Shown: piece by piece, positions 9,719-17,722 of the stretch | How positions within the stretch are numbered: the first letter of the stretch is position 1 | How the letters are laid out: the number at the start of each line of letters is the position of its first letter | DNA from: Acidimicrobiia bacterium | Lineage (GTDB): Bacteria; Actinomycetota; Acidimicrobiia; Acidimicrobiales; SZUA-35 | DNA: 48,570 nt | Assembly (NCBI GenBank): GCA_003231975.1 | Contig: QIKW01000020.1 | Coordinates: 1-48,570 of the forward strand | Direction of reading: 5' to 3' | Notes under the pieces: model-generated | Told to the model about the DNA's origin: nothing | The model's database searches: none | The model's input: the letters and a program-made list of their open reading frames with translations, nothing else | Translations under genes and position numbers: made by a program

Positions 9719-10411
9719 TTAGGTGCTGGCCACAGACAAGCCGAGCACGAGCAACAGTTGGCCAACGTGGTAGAGCATGTGCACAAAAACCCGCTGGTCC
9801 GGTTTTGGCGAGACAAAACGGTCTCTTCCAAGCAGCACGTCTGAAAGCACAAACAGCACAGCTCCGATCCAAAGAGCTGGGCGCTGGGTGGCATAGGCCA
9901 TGGCGGCCATCGTTGCCACAACGGCCAGGTAGGCATTAACTGGCATTTGCAGCGGGGTGCCTTTCACCGCTGAGACTATTGGAAGGCCAAGAACGATGAC
10001 ACCGAGGGCCGCCGCTGCCATTCCAATAACAAACGGGCGATCCTCGATCCCAACCGACGCCAGCCCAACGATGTAGGCCGCGTGGCCGGCTAGAAAGGCA
10101 ATCAGCGCTGGCATCACCTTGCCCATTCTGGGAAGCAGCAACACATCGCCGACCAGGCCGCAGAGCAGGCCGAGGAAAAACCACAGCCTGGCGCCAGCAG
10201 GCTCGACATCGATCACAAACACCAAGGCGATCAGCCACACCATGGTTAGCGGCTTGGCAATCTCTTCAATTCGTTGCCGATTGAAGTTGACCGCCAACCA
10301 GTCAACACCAGCGGTTACAGCAGCGCCGGCCAGAACGAGGGCGGCAACAAGAGAGAGGTCCTGCACTCCCCAAGCGTGCCAGCGGCAACCGGCTGTCGCC
10401 AACGCCACCAT
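9719..10411 (-). CDS. YhhN family (lysoplasmalogenase-like) membrane protein
   Basis: Eight or so hydrophobic segments, KPLTMVWLIALVF and FFLGLLCGLVGDVLLL motifs. The 300-aa ORF start overlaps the divergent XdhC CDS, so a downstream start is preferred; the exact start is uncertain. Confidence 0.8.
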   Translation of the reverse strand: MVALATAGCRWHAWGVQDLSLVAALVLAGAAVTAGVDWLAVNFNRQRIEEIAKPLTMVWLIALVFVIDVEPAGARLWFFLGLLCGLVGDVLLLPRMGKVMPALIAFLAGHAAYIVGLASVGIEDRPFVIGMAAAALGVIVLGLPIVSAVKGTPLQMPVNAYLAVVATMAAMAYATQRPALWIGAVLFVLSDVLLGRDRFVSPKPDQRVFVHMLYHVGQLLLVLGLSVAST

Positions 10412-10439
10412 GTGGCCCGCGCCAAGCCATGATGGGGCA

Positions 10440-11447
10440 ATGGAATTGGCAGTCAACCATTTGATCGATGCGCTCGAAGAGGGCCGAGACAACGACGTTC
10501 TCGTTCGCGTTGTGTCGCTTACCGGATTTGGGTTGCGTGATGCAGCCGACGGCGCAGTGATCACCGGTGTCCCAGCCGCGCCCATCGTGTCAGGCCGAAT
10601 CCTTGGCGGATTGCTTGACAACCAGCTGATCGGGGAAATGGAAGCGGGTAGTCACAGACGCCTGGTAGCCGGCACCGTGGCCGACGAAGCGGCAACAAGT
10701 GCAGGAATGATCTGCGGTGGCCAGGCCCAGCTGTTGATTACCCCAGTGGCTGACTTTCCCCAAGAGCTCCGAAGCTGGCTGAGTGAGGCACTGCCGCTAA
10801 CCCTGGTGGCTGCCGCCGACGGGAACAGCGGCGACCTTGTGGTTTCCAAGAGGGAGGCGGCTGGGTCGCTAGGCCCGGGCTTCGAGCACGCAACCGAAGA
10901 AGTTCTAGCAGAAGCCCGATCTCAGCTGGCAGAAGGCGCAACAACCACCACAACCAAAGAAATCGGCGGTGTCTCCTTACTCTTTTCGGCCATCGTGCCA
11001 GCCACTCGGTTCCTGGTGGTTGGCTCAGGGCCTATGGCCGAAGCCATCGCCTCACAAGGAGAACTGATGGGGTGGGCGGTGGAAACGAAGGAAGAATCAG
11101 GAAACGGGATCAGCTTCGTTTCGGATGCAGGCCCCGCCGACGGGGTGGCGGTGCTAAGCCACGACCCAGACATAGACGTGCCGGTGATCAGCGCCGCCCT
11201 GAAATCGAGCATTGGCTACATCGGCGGGATGGGCTCTCGCAACACCCAGCGTCGGAGGCGTGAGGCTCTCGCCAAGCTTGGCCACTCCGAGGCGGAAATG
11301 TCTCGGGTCCATGGACCGATAGGCCTGGATCTGGGATCTCGGACCCCAGCCGAAACAGCAGTTGCCATAGCGGCTGAGTTTCTGGCTGCCCGATCCGGCA
11401 AAAAGCCGCAATCTCTTACCGGTGCATCTGGGTCCATCAACGGATAA
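10440..11447 (+). CDS. XdhC/CoxI family protein
   Basis: SVTGFG-like N-terminal domain, Rossmann FLVVGSGPMAEAIA, YIGGMGSRNTQRRR and GLDLGSRTPAETAVAIAAE. Confidence 0.87.
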   Translation: MELAVNHLIDALEEGRDNDVLVRVVSLTGFGLRDAADGAVITGVPAAPIVSGRILGGLLDNQLIGEMEAGSHRRLVAGTVADEAATSAGMICGGQAQLLITPVADFPQELRSWLSEALPLTLVAAADGNSGDLVVSKREAAGSLGPGFEHATEEVLAEARSQLAEGATTTTTKEIGGVSLLFSAIVPATRFLVVGSGPMAEAIASQGELMGWAVETKEESGNGISFVSDAGPADGVAVLSHDPDIDVPVISAALKSSIGYIGGMGSRNTQRRRREALAKLGHSEAEMSRVHGPIGLDLGSRTPAETAVAIAAEFLAARSGKKPQSLTGASGSING

Positions 11448-11472
11448 CAGCCGTAGCCTTAACGCTCCTGAC

Positions 11473-12399
11473 ATGACGTATCCAGAAATGACCCCATACG
11501 GCTCCTTGCCGATCCCGCCGTCGGGCCTGAACCAGCATCTTCGTGAACGCATGAAGCAGGCGTTGCGAGCCTTTGGCGCAGCAACAGCAAGCCAGAGGTG
11601 CAACGCTGACTACCTCATAATCGGCGCCAAACGTGGCGGCTCAACCTCGATGGCCCGATGGCTCGTTGAGCATCCCGACGTCGGAACGCTGTTTCCCTCG
11701 GCCGAGAACCGGAAGGGAACCTACTTCTTCGACGTGAACTTCGGAAAGGGAGTCGGCTGGTACCGCTCGCACTTCCCAACGCGTGCGGCCCAAAGAATTC
11801 GGGGAAAGCTAAACGGGTCTCTCCCCCTGTTGGGCGACGCAACTCCTTACTATCTGCATCACCCCCACGCGGCCGACAGGGCCTTTCGCCAGGAACCGAA
11901 CGCCAAGGTCATCGCCCTTTTGCGGAATCCGATTGACCGGGCCTACGGGCACTGGGCCGAGCGGACGCGCGAAGGAGTCGAGACGCTGGATTTCGGCTCG
12001 GCCATTCGAGCCGAAGGCGAAAGGCTGGAGGGAGAAGAGCAGCGCATCCTTGACGATCCAAGCTATGTGAGCTTTCCCCATCAGCACTTCAGCTACATAG
12101 ACCAGGGCCGCTACCACCGAGGCCTCAAGCGATGGCTGGTTGCCTACCCCTCAAACCAGATCTCCGTGATCCGCAGCGAAGACCTCTTTGCTAACCCGGC
12201 CAAGATCTACCGGCAGACGCTTTTGTTCCTGGGCCTTGGCGAATACGAACCGGCCCAGTTCGCGGCCTGGAACGTGAAGAAGAAAGACCCTGTCGAACCA
12301 GCCGACCGCCGCTTCCTGATCGATGCGCTGGCCGACGACGTCGCTCAACTTGAGACGCTCCTGGGCCGATCTATGGATTGGGAAGGGTTCAACGAATGA
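11473..12399 (+). CDS. Sulfotransferase domain protein
   Basis: YLIIGAKRGGSTSMARWLVEHP (5'-PSB loop) and KVIALLRNPIDRAYGHW (3'-PB). Confidence 0.88.
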   Translation: MTYPEMTPYGSLPIPPSGLNQHLRERMKQALRAFGAATASQRCNADYLIIGAKRGGSTSMARWLVEHPDVGTLFPSAENRKGTYFFDVNFGKGVGWYRSHFPTRAAQRIRGKLNGSLPLLGDATPYYLHHPHAADRAFRQEPNAKVIALLRNPIDRAYGHWAERTREGVETLDFGSAIRAEGERLEGEEQRILDDPSYVSFPHQHFSYIDQGRYHRGLKRWLVAYPSNQISVIRSEDLFANPAKIYRQTLLFLGLGEYEPAQFAAWNVKKKDPVEPADRRFLIDALADDVAQLETLLGRSMDWEGFNE

Positions 12400-13388
12400 A
12401 GCCAGTCACGCCAAAACAGCCGGTGCTTTTCATTGGCGGGCTGGGCCGTTCGGGAACCACGTTGGTTGAAAAGCTCCTGAACGAACTGCCAACTACGTTC
12501 AGTGTTGGCGAGACCGTGCATCTGTGGGAACGAGGAGTTCGAGACAACGAGCGGTGCGGGTGCGGCCAAGCGTTTGACTCCTGCCCTCATTGGCAGGCGG
12601 TTGGCCAGGAGGCGTTTGGTGGGTGGGACAACGTCGACTTGGAGCGCATGATTGCGCTGAGGTGGGAGATCGATCGCAGCCGACGACTGCCACAAATATT
12701 TGCTGCGGTGCGAACGGGTCGCACCAGCAAGGCCCAGCGCGAGTATCTGCACAACATCCAGAAGGTGCTCTTTGCTGCTGCCAAGGTTGCAAGCAACAAC
12801 GCCGCTGTGGAGCCCCGCGAACTGGTGCTGCTCGACTCTTCGAAACATCTATCAACCGCGGCCCTTTTGGCCTGCGACCCCAGGCTTGACGTACGGGTAC
12901 TGCACTTGGTTCGAGACCCACGCGGGGTTGCGTTCTCTTGGACGAAGACCGTTGCGCGCCCCGAAACGAACAAGGAGCTAATGCCGCAGTACTCGCCACG
13001 CCGCACCGGCATCCGCTGGGTTACCGACAATCTTGGTTTTGAGGCGCTTGAGCGACTGGGCGTGCCACGGCTCGAGATGCGGTACGAAGATTTTCTCGAC
13101 GCCCCAACCGAAGCCATCCTGAAGATCGCCCGGTTTGCGGGGGCTGTGCCCCAATCCGTGGCCGAGAAGAACGGCGGCGGCGTGCTCCCATTCCTGGCAG
13201 GCAAGTCGGCTCATCTCACAACACCAATGCACTCGGTTGCAGGCAACCCTCTTCGGTTCGGCGGAGACAACCTCACCCTTTGTGTTGACGACTTGTGGAA
13301 GACAGAGCTATCGGGGCGCGCCACCAAAACCGTCAACCGCGTTACCGGGCCTGTTCTGGCCCGCTATGGCTATTCTCGATCGGCCTGA
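12396..13388 (+). CDS. Second sulfotransferase family protein
   Basis: VLFIGGLGRSGTTLVEKLLNE and VRVLHLVRDPRGVAFSW. ATGA overlap with the preceding gene. Confidence 0.88.
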   Translation: MKPVTPKQPVLFIGGLGRSGTTLVEKLLNELPTTFSVGETVHLWERGVRDNERCGCGQAFDSCPHWQAVGQEAFGGWDNVDLERMIALRWEIDRSRRLPQIFAAVRTGRTSKAQREYLHNIQKVLFAAAKVASNNAAVEPRELVLLDSSKHLSTAALLACDPRLDVRVLHLVRDPRGVAFSWTKTVARPETNKELMPQYSPRRTGIRWVTDNLGFEALERLGVPRLEMRYEDFLDAPTEAILKIARFAGAVPQSVAEKNGGGVLPFLAGKSAHLTTPMHSVAGNPLRFGGDNLTLCVDDLWKTELSGRATKTVNRVTGPVLARYGYSRSA

Positions 13389-13681
13389 GCAACCACTTTC
13401 CCGTTGACTGTTACCACGCCCTCCTCAGCCAGGTGCCTGGCTTGGCGCTTGGGGTCATGTGGGATCAGACGGCCGTTCGCGGCCACAACCCGCCACCAGG
13501 GAAGCCCTTCGATCTCTCGTAATACCCCACCAACGGCGCGGGCCGCGCCGGGGTAGCCGGCCTCGGCCGCCACATCTCCGTAGGCCAGCACGTCTCCGGG
13601 CTCGGTGCTCAGCAGAACCTCAACCACCGAAGCTTGAAACGGGGTGAGAACGCTCAGGTCGGGTTGTTCGTTGTCCACCAC
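13370..13681 (-). CDS. Alkyltransferase-like (ATL/MGMT-family) protein
   Basis: TPFQASVVEVLLSTEPGDVLAYGDVAAEAG, and PWWRVVAANG where active MGMT has PCHRV. Confidence 0.87.
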   Translation of the reverse strand: MVDNEQPDLSVLTPFQASVVEVLLSTEPGDVLAYGDVAAEAGYPGAARAVGGVLREIEGLPWWRVVAANGRLIPHDPKRQARHLAEEGVVTVNGKVVAQADRE

Positions 13682-14454
13682 GCGTCGAGCTTCGCATGAA
13701 GTTCGCCAAGCGGCAGCTCTCCCTCAGATTTCTTGAGATCCAGCAGGTAGGCCAGAGCCTTGCCGACCATGGGTCCGCCGCCAATGTTGTAGCGATCCAT
13801 CACGGCCTTCCCATCGATCTGGGGCCGGACGGCCGCGTCGCGTTGGGCCCGGGCCAGGTCGACAATTCGCTCTTCCAACTCGTCGATTAGGCGGTGCAGG
13901 CGCGCCTCTTTCGCCCGGTTTCGGGTGGTGCAGTCGCTGCGAACCAGGTCGTTCAACTCGCCAAGCAGGTGGCCAGCTTCTCGGGCGTAGCGGCGAACAG
14001 CAGCATCAGACCAGCCGTCTCCGTAGCCCTTGAACCGGCCGGAAAGCCGCACCAGTTCAGTAACGTCCTTTACTGTTTCTCTCTCGAACTCAAGGGCTCT
14101 GAGTCTTCGTCTTGTGATTTTGGCCCCGACGGCCTCGTGATGACGGAACGTGACTCCGCCATGTTCGAACGAGCGGGTTGCGGGCTTGCCGATGTCGTGG
14201 AACAGGGCCGCCAACCGCACCCGCAGGTCGGGCTTGGTTTTGGCTGTGACGGCAATGGTGTGGGCCAGAACGTCTTTGTGGCGATGGATCGGGTCCTGCT
14301 CAAGCTGGAGAGCCAGCAGCTCGGGAACAACAAGGTCGGCCTCGCGTGAGTCGCAGAGGTCCCACAGCCCAGCCGTTGGATCGGGCGCAACCAGTATCTG
14401 AGACAGCTTGTCTCGGGCTTCGTCAGGAGTCACAACCAAAGACCTATCAAACAC
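13654..14454 (-). CDS. HD-domain protein resembling the body/tail of CCA tRNA nucleotidyltransferase
   Basis: LEQDPIHRHKDVLAHTIAV, RLAALFHDIGKPATR, FRHHEAVGAKITRRRLRAL. No Pol-beta head. Confidence 0.82.
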   Translation of the reverse strand: MFDRSLVVTPDEARDKLSQILVAPDPTAGLWDLCDSREADLVVPELLALQLEQDPIHRHKDVLAHTIAVTAKTKPDLRVRLAALFHDIGKPATRSFEHGGVTFRHHEAVGAKITRRRLRALEFERETVKDVTELVRLSGRFKGYGDGWSDAAVRRYAREAGHLLGELNDLVRSDCTTRNRAKEARLHRLIDELEERIVDLARAQRDAAVRPQIDGKAVMDRYNIGGGPMVGKALAYLLDLKKSEGELPLGELHAKLDAWWTTNNPT

Positions 14455-14491
14455 GAACCCGGTTCGCTACCGAAAAAGCCGGGGGTGCACC

Positions 14492-15286
14492 TCATGGTGA
14501 GGGATTCAGAACGCTGACGGGCCCCTCGGATTCCACCACGATTGTTCGGTCAGACCGTTCGCTGGTGCGAATATCGAGGAGAACTTCTTCAGAAGTGGTC
14601 GACACATCCAACTGAAAACGGTTTGTTGGAACCAGAATCGAGACTGGTTCGGCGGCGGCAACAACATCCAGCTCGTCGGGCGGCGAAGCGAAGCTCAGAT
14701 CCACCTCGCCGGCTGCGACCGAAACGCTTATCTTCTCAACCCTGAGGTTGAAGCCTTGCACAGGCCCGTCGCTGACCACCCGGACCGTTCCTTTCAACGG
14801 CCCCAGCACGGCCCCTCGGCCCGCCGCGTACACCGTCAAAGAACCGTCGAAGCGACCCACCTCAACCACTCCTTGGGTTGACACAACCACAATTTCTATG
14901 CCGTTGGGCACAGCCAACTCAACCGAAGACCGGCACGGGAAGCGGGTCTGGCAAGTGACGCGAGCCACCGCGGCAGCTTGGCCCTCGAAGGAGCCAACGT
15001 CGATCTCAACGAGCGGCCGTTTAACCAACCAGCTGTCGAAGTGCACCAGTGTGGCAACGCCCGCCGGGTCGTCATCGGTGTTTGCCCTGATCCGAATGGG
15101 GCCAGCATCGTTTACAACAACCAACCTGCGGACCGGCCCAAGGTCAACGGTTTCCTCAGCCGAGCGGTCGAACCAGCCGGACGCCCCAAACGCCAACCCG
15201 ACCAGCACAAGCGGGATCGCCAGCAGCCGGAGTCGACCTTTGCCTTCTGTCGACCGCAGCTGCCGCGTTCGGCCAGATCGAGTCAT
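14492..15286 (-). CDS. Membrane-anchored beta-helix-like protein (DUF4097-like)
   Basis: N-terminal TM, then short beta-rich repeats such as GPIRIRANTDDD and VSVAAGEVDLSFAS. Confidence 0.5.
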   Translation of the reverse strand: MTRSGRTRQLRSTEGKGRLRLLAIPLVLVGLAFGASGWFDRSAEETVDLGPVRRLVVVNDAGPIRIRANTDDDPAGVATLVHFDSWLVKRPLVEIDVGSFEGQAAAVARVTCQTRFPCRSSVELAVPNGIEIVVVSTQGVVEVGRFDGSLTVYAAGRGAVLGPLKGTVRVVSDGPVQGFNLRVEKISVSVAAGEVDLSFASPPDELDVVAAAEPVSILVPTNRFQLDVSTTSEEVLLDIRTSERSDRTIVVESEGPVSVLNPSP

Positions 15287-15370
15287 GCCCCACAGTGTGC
15301 CAGCCCGTTGCCGCGCCGTCAGCGAGGGGCAAGCCGTTCGGCCAAGAACTTACCGCGAGGCTTCTCTGCC

Positions 15371-15697
15371 TCAGAGGGTGAAGACGACCAGAGCAAACAC
15401 GTGAAGGGAGCCAAGTGCTGCTGCTGTTGCTGGCGTGAGCCGGCGATCTTCAACAACAGCCAAGGTAGAGCCAACAAGAAGTATCCCGGCCAGTATTGAG
15501 CCTGTCTGGAACGCACCGAGAGCTAGGCCCAGCACCAGAATTGCAATTCCAAAAGCGGCGGCAACTGCCATTGGTTGCAACCGTCTGGAATCAGCGGAGG
15601 TGAAAGCGGGGATCTCAAAAGCGGGGACGTCAATAAGACTGCCCCGCGCCTCTTCGACCCAGCCGGTACTTCGAGATTCATCAAATGCCAACACCAC
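15371..15697 (-). CDS. Small hypothetical membrane protein
   Basis: 108 aa with two or three hydrophobic segments. Confidence 0.45.
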   Translation of the reverse strand: MVLAFDESRSTGWVEEARGSLIDVPAFEIPAFTSADSRRLQPMAVAAAFGIAILVLGLALGAFQTGSILAGILLVGSTLAVVEDRRLTPATAAALGSLHVFALVVFTL

Positions 15698-15918
15698 TGT
15701 TTGCCCCTGCTCCTAACCCGGGCCCAAGAATGGCCCACCAAATCGCTTCTGTCTCAGGTTGACATCGGACCGACGCGTTTTGTCACACGCTTGAAACCAA
15801 CCCTCATCATTAGCAACAGAGGAGGCGGGAAAGTGAGGGAGCAGTCACACGGGCGGACAGGAATTCGCGACTTTTTGGGCTTTGAGGCGTCCTACTACCA
15901 GGCTGCGAAAGGACTCTC

Positions 15919-16692
15919 GTGAACAAGATTATCGGTGGCGCCATGGCCGGAGTTCTGTTTGTTGGAGGTCTGGTTCTTTGGCTGGGAATCGCATCGTTCC
16001 AGTGGCCGTGGAGGGTTATCCCTGAATTCGGTGAGGTTTCGGTCAGCGTGGAACTGCCAGAAGAGGCCCGGATCGTTGGCATTGAACAGATCGCCCTTGA
16101 TTGCCGGGCCCGGATATTCGCCGAGGTTCCAGTTGAGGGCCTGCGAGAGCATTCGATATTCGGCAAGGTCTACCGCACCGACAAGGTGACGATGACAGCC
16201 AAGGGTGATGTGGACACCTGCGTCGAGGGCACCTCGGCCCAGGTCCGCTACCTTCGAGATGGCTCAACCGAAGTGATCATTCCGGGCGATTCCATCGTGT
16301 TCGTGAGGCCCAGGGTCGACGCCGTTGCCACCGCAGATTCTGTTGCTGTGAGCAAGGGCTACGTTGGCCGCCTAACCGACGTGTTCCCCTGGGTAGACAC
16401 CGACCTTGGGCTTACCCCGCTGGCCTACGCCTACGCCCAGAACGTCATTGGCAGCAGCGAATGCATGTCGGCCGCCTACGCCGTTACCGAACAGATTCTG
16501 ATTGATGCCTATACCGAGCAGTTCGTCGAGAGCGGGGCCGACCCGTCGAATCTGACAGTTCGAATTGAGGGCACCCCGAATTTCCCGACGCCACCGGCGC
16601 TTGACATGGGAGACATGGACGTGAACGTGAACCAGGAAGGCATCGCCTGCGTGGTTAGCGAAGACACAGGCGGGGTAACGATCCTTCAGTAG
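15919..16692 (+). CDS. Membrane-anchored protein, possible DUF4230 family
   Basis: GTG start, N-terminal TM, MTAKGDVDTCVEG and VIIPGDSIVFVRPRVDA beta-rich region, C-terminal helical region. Confidence 0.6.
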   Translation: MNKIIGGAMAGVLFVGGLVLWLGIASFQWPWRVIPEFGEVSVSVELPEEARIVGIEQIALDCRARIFAEVPVEGLREHSIFGKVYRTDKVTMTAKGDVDTCVEGTSAQVRYLRDGSTEVIIPGDSIVFVRPRVDAVATADSVAVSKGYVGRLTDVFPWVDTDLGLTPLAYAYAQNVIGSSECMSAAYAVTEQILIDAYTEQFVESGADPSNLTVRIEGTPNFPTPPALDMGDMDVNVNQEGIACVVSEDTGGVTILQ

Positions 16693-16719
16693 CCGGGTGC
16701 GACTTAGTCGCCAAGCGGC

Positions 16720-17175
16720 TTAGTCGCCAAGGAACGTTGGAGGCGGGACGCTGATGGTGGGGATCGTCGGCGCCGTGGTTGGCGGTGCGGTGGTTGTTGG
16801 CGCCGCTGTGGTTGGAGGTGCAGTTGCCGGTGGCCGAGTTGTTGGTCGACGCGTGGTTGGCGGCCTGGCGGTGGTTGGCGGCGGTGGTGCGATAGTGGTT
16901 GGTGGTGCGGTGGTTGTTGGCGCCTCGGTTGTGCTTGTGGTTGTGCTCGACGAAGGAGCGGCCGTAGTTGAGGGGGCCGAGCTTGTTGAGCCCTGGGTGG
17001 TTGAGGTGGGCTCAGCTGGTTCTTCAGAGCGCGGCTGAACTGAGATTCGCTCAGAGTCACCGTCGGCGTTGTCCAACTGGAAAACAAGGATCACGGCAAG
17101 GTTGGCTATCAGTACCGCAGCCACCGCCGCGATGAAGCCAACCGTTCGTCGTCTGCGTTTGTCGCCTCGCGCCAT
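16720..17175 (-). CDS. Membrane-anchored Thr/Pro-rich low-complexity surface protein
   Basis: Basic N-terminus, one TM, then TTTAPPTT-type repeats to the C-terminus. Confidence 0.7.
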   Translation of the reverse strand: MARGDKRRRRTVGFIAAVAAVLIANLAVILVFQLDNADGDSERISVQPRSEEPAEPTSTTQGSTSSAPSTTAAPSSSTTTSTTEAPTTTAPPTTIAPPPPTTARPPTTRRPTTRPPATAPPTTAAPTTTAPPTTAPTIPTISVPPPTFLGD

Positions 17176-17268
17176 TATTCACTCCTTGTGACAGTTTGGC
17201 CCGTCGGCGACCCCAATTGCCATACCCCGTGAGAGATTGCTCTTTCTGAACCAGGTACGGTGGTTCAT

Positions 17269-17709
17269 ATGCCTGGGCCCGGCCGAACTCCCGCCGGGCC
17301 GAGGGGCCCGGTTCGGGTTTCCGCGGCCCTCACCATTCCCGCTTCAGAGTTGCGCTGGCGTTTCGGCCCGTCTGGAGGCCCCGGGGGCCAACATGCAAAC
17401 ACCTCGAACACTCGGGCCGAGGTTGTGTTCAACATCGAGGCTTCGGCCGTACTCGGCAACGTACAGCGGCAACGGCTGACGGAAGCCTTCGGATCGCGAC
17501 TTCGGGTGGTGGTTGACGCTCACCGATCTCAGCTCCGCAACAGGGAGGCCGCGGCCGAGCGGTTGTCTAGCCGAATAGCCGCCGCGCTCAGGCCCAAAGC
17601 CTCCCGTCGGCCAACCAGACCAAGCCGAGGGGCCAAGGAACGCCGCCTCCAGGACAAGCGGCGCCAAAGCCAGAAAAAGGCTGGCCGACAGCCCAAGTTC
17701 GACGACTAG
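17269..17709 (+). CDS. arfB: Peptide chain release factor-like rescue protein (ArfB/YaeJ-type)
   Basis: RFGPSGGPGGQHANTSNTRAEVVFNI with GGQ motif, and basic C-terminal tail. No room for RF domains 1/2. Start approximate. Confidence 0.87.
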   Translation: MPGPGRTPAGPRGPVRVSAALTIPASELRWRFGPSGGPGGQHANTSNTRAEVVFNIEASAVLGNVQRQRLTEAFGSRLRVVVDAHRSQLRNREAAAERLSSRIAAALRPKASRRPTRPSRGAKERRLQDKRRQSQKKAGRQPKFDD

Positions 17710-17722
17710 CTTTGTTCAGTTG

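Noticed and set aside
10440-11447. Part of a molybdenum hydroxylase (CO/xanthine dehydrogenase) locus
   Set aside because: Only the XdhC-like gene is present. No large, medium or small subunit or cofactor genes lie nearby.
16754-17038. Plus-strand ORF of Val/Gly repeats (MVGIVGAVVGGAVVVG)
   Set aside because: Antisense reading of the Thr/Pro-rich repeats of the minus-strand gene at 16720-17175.
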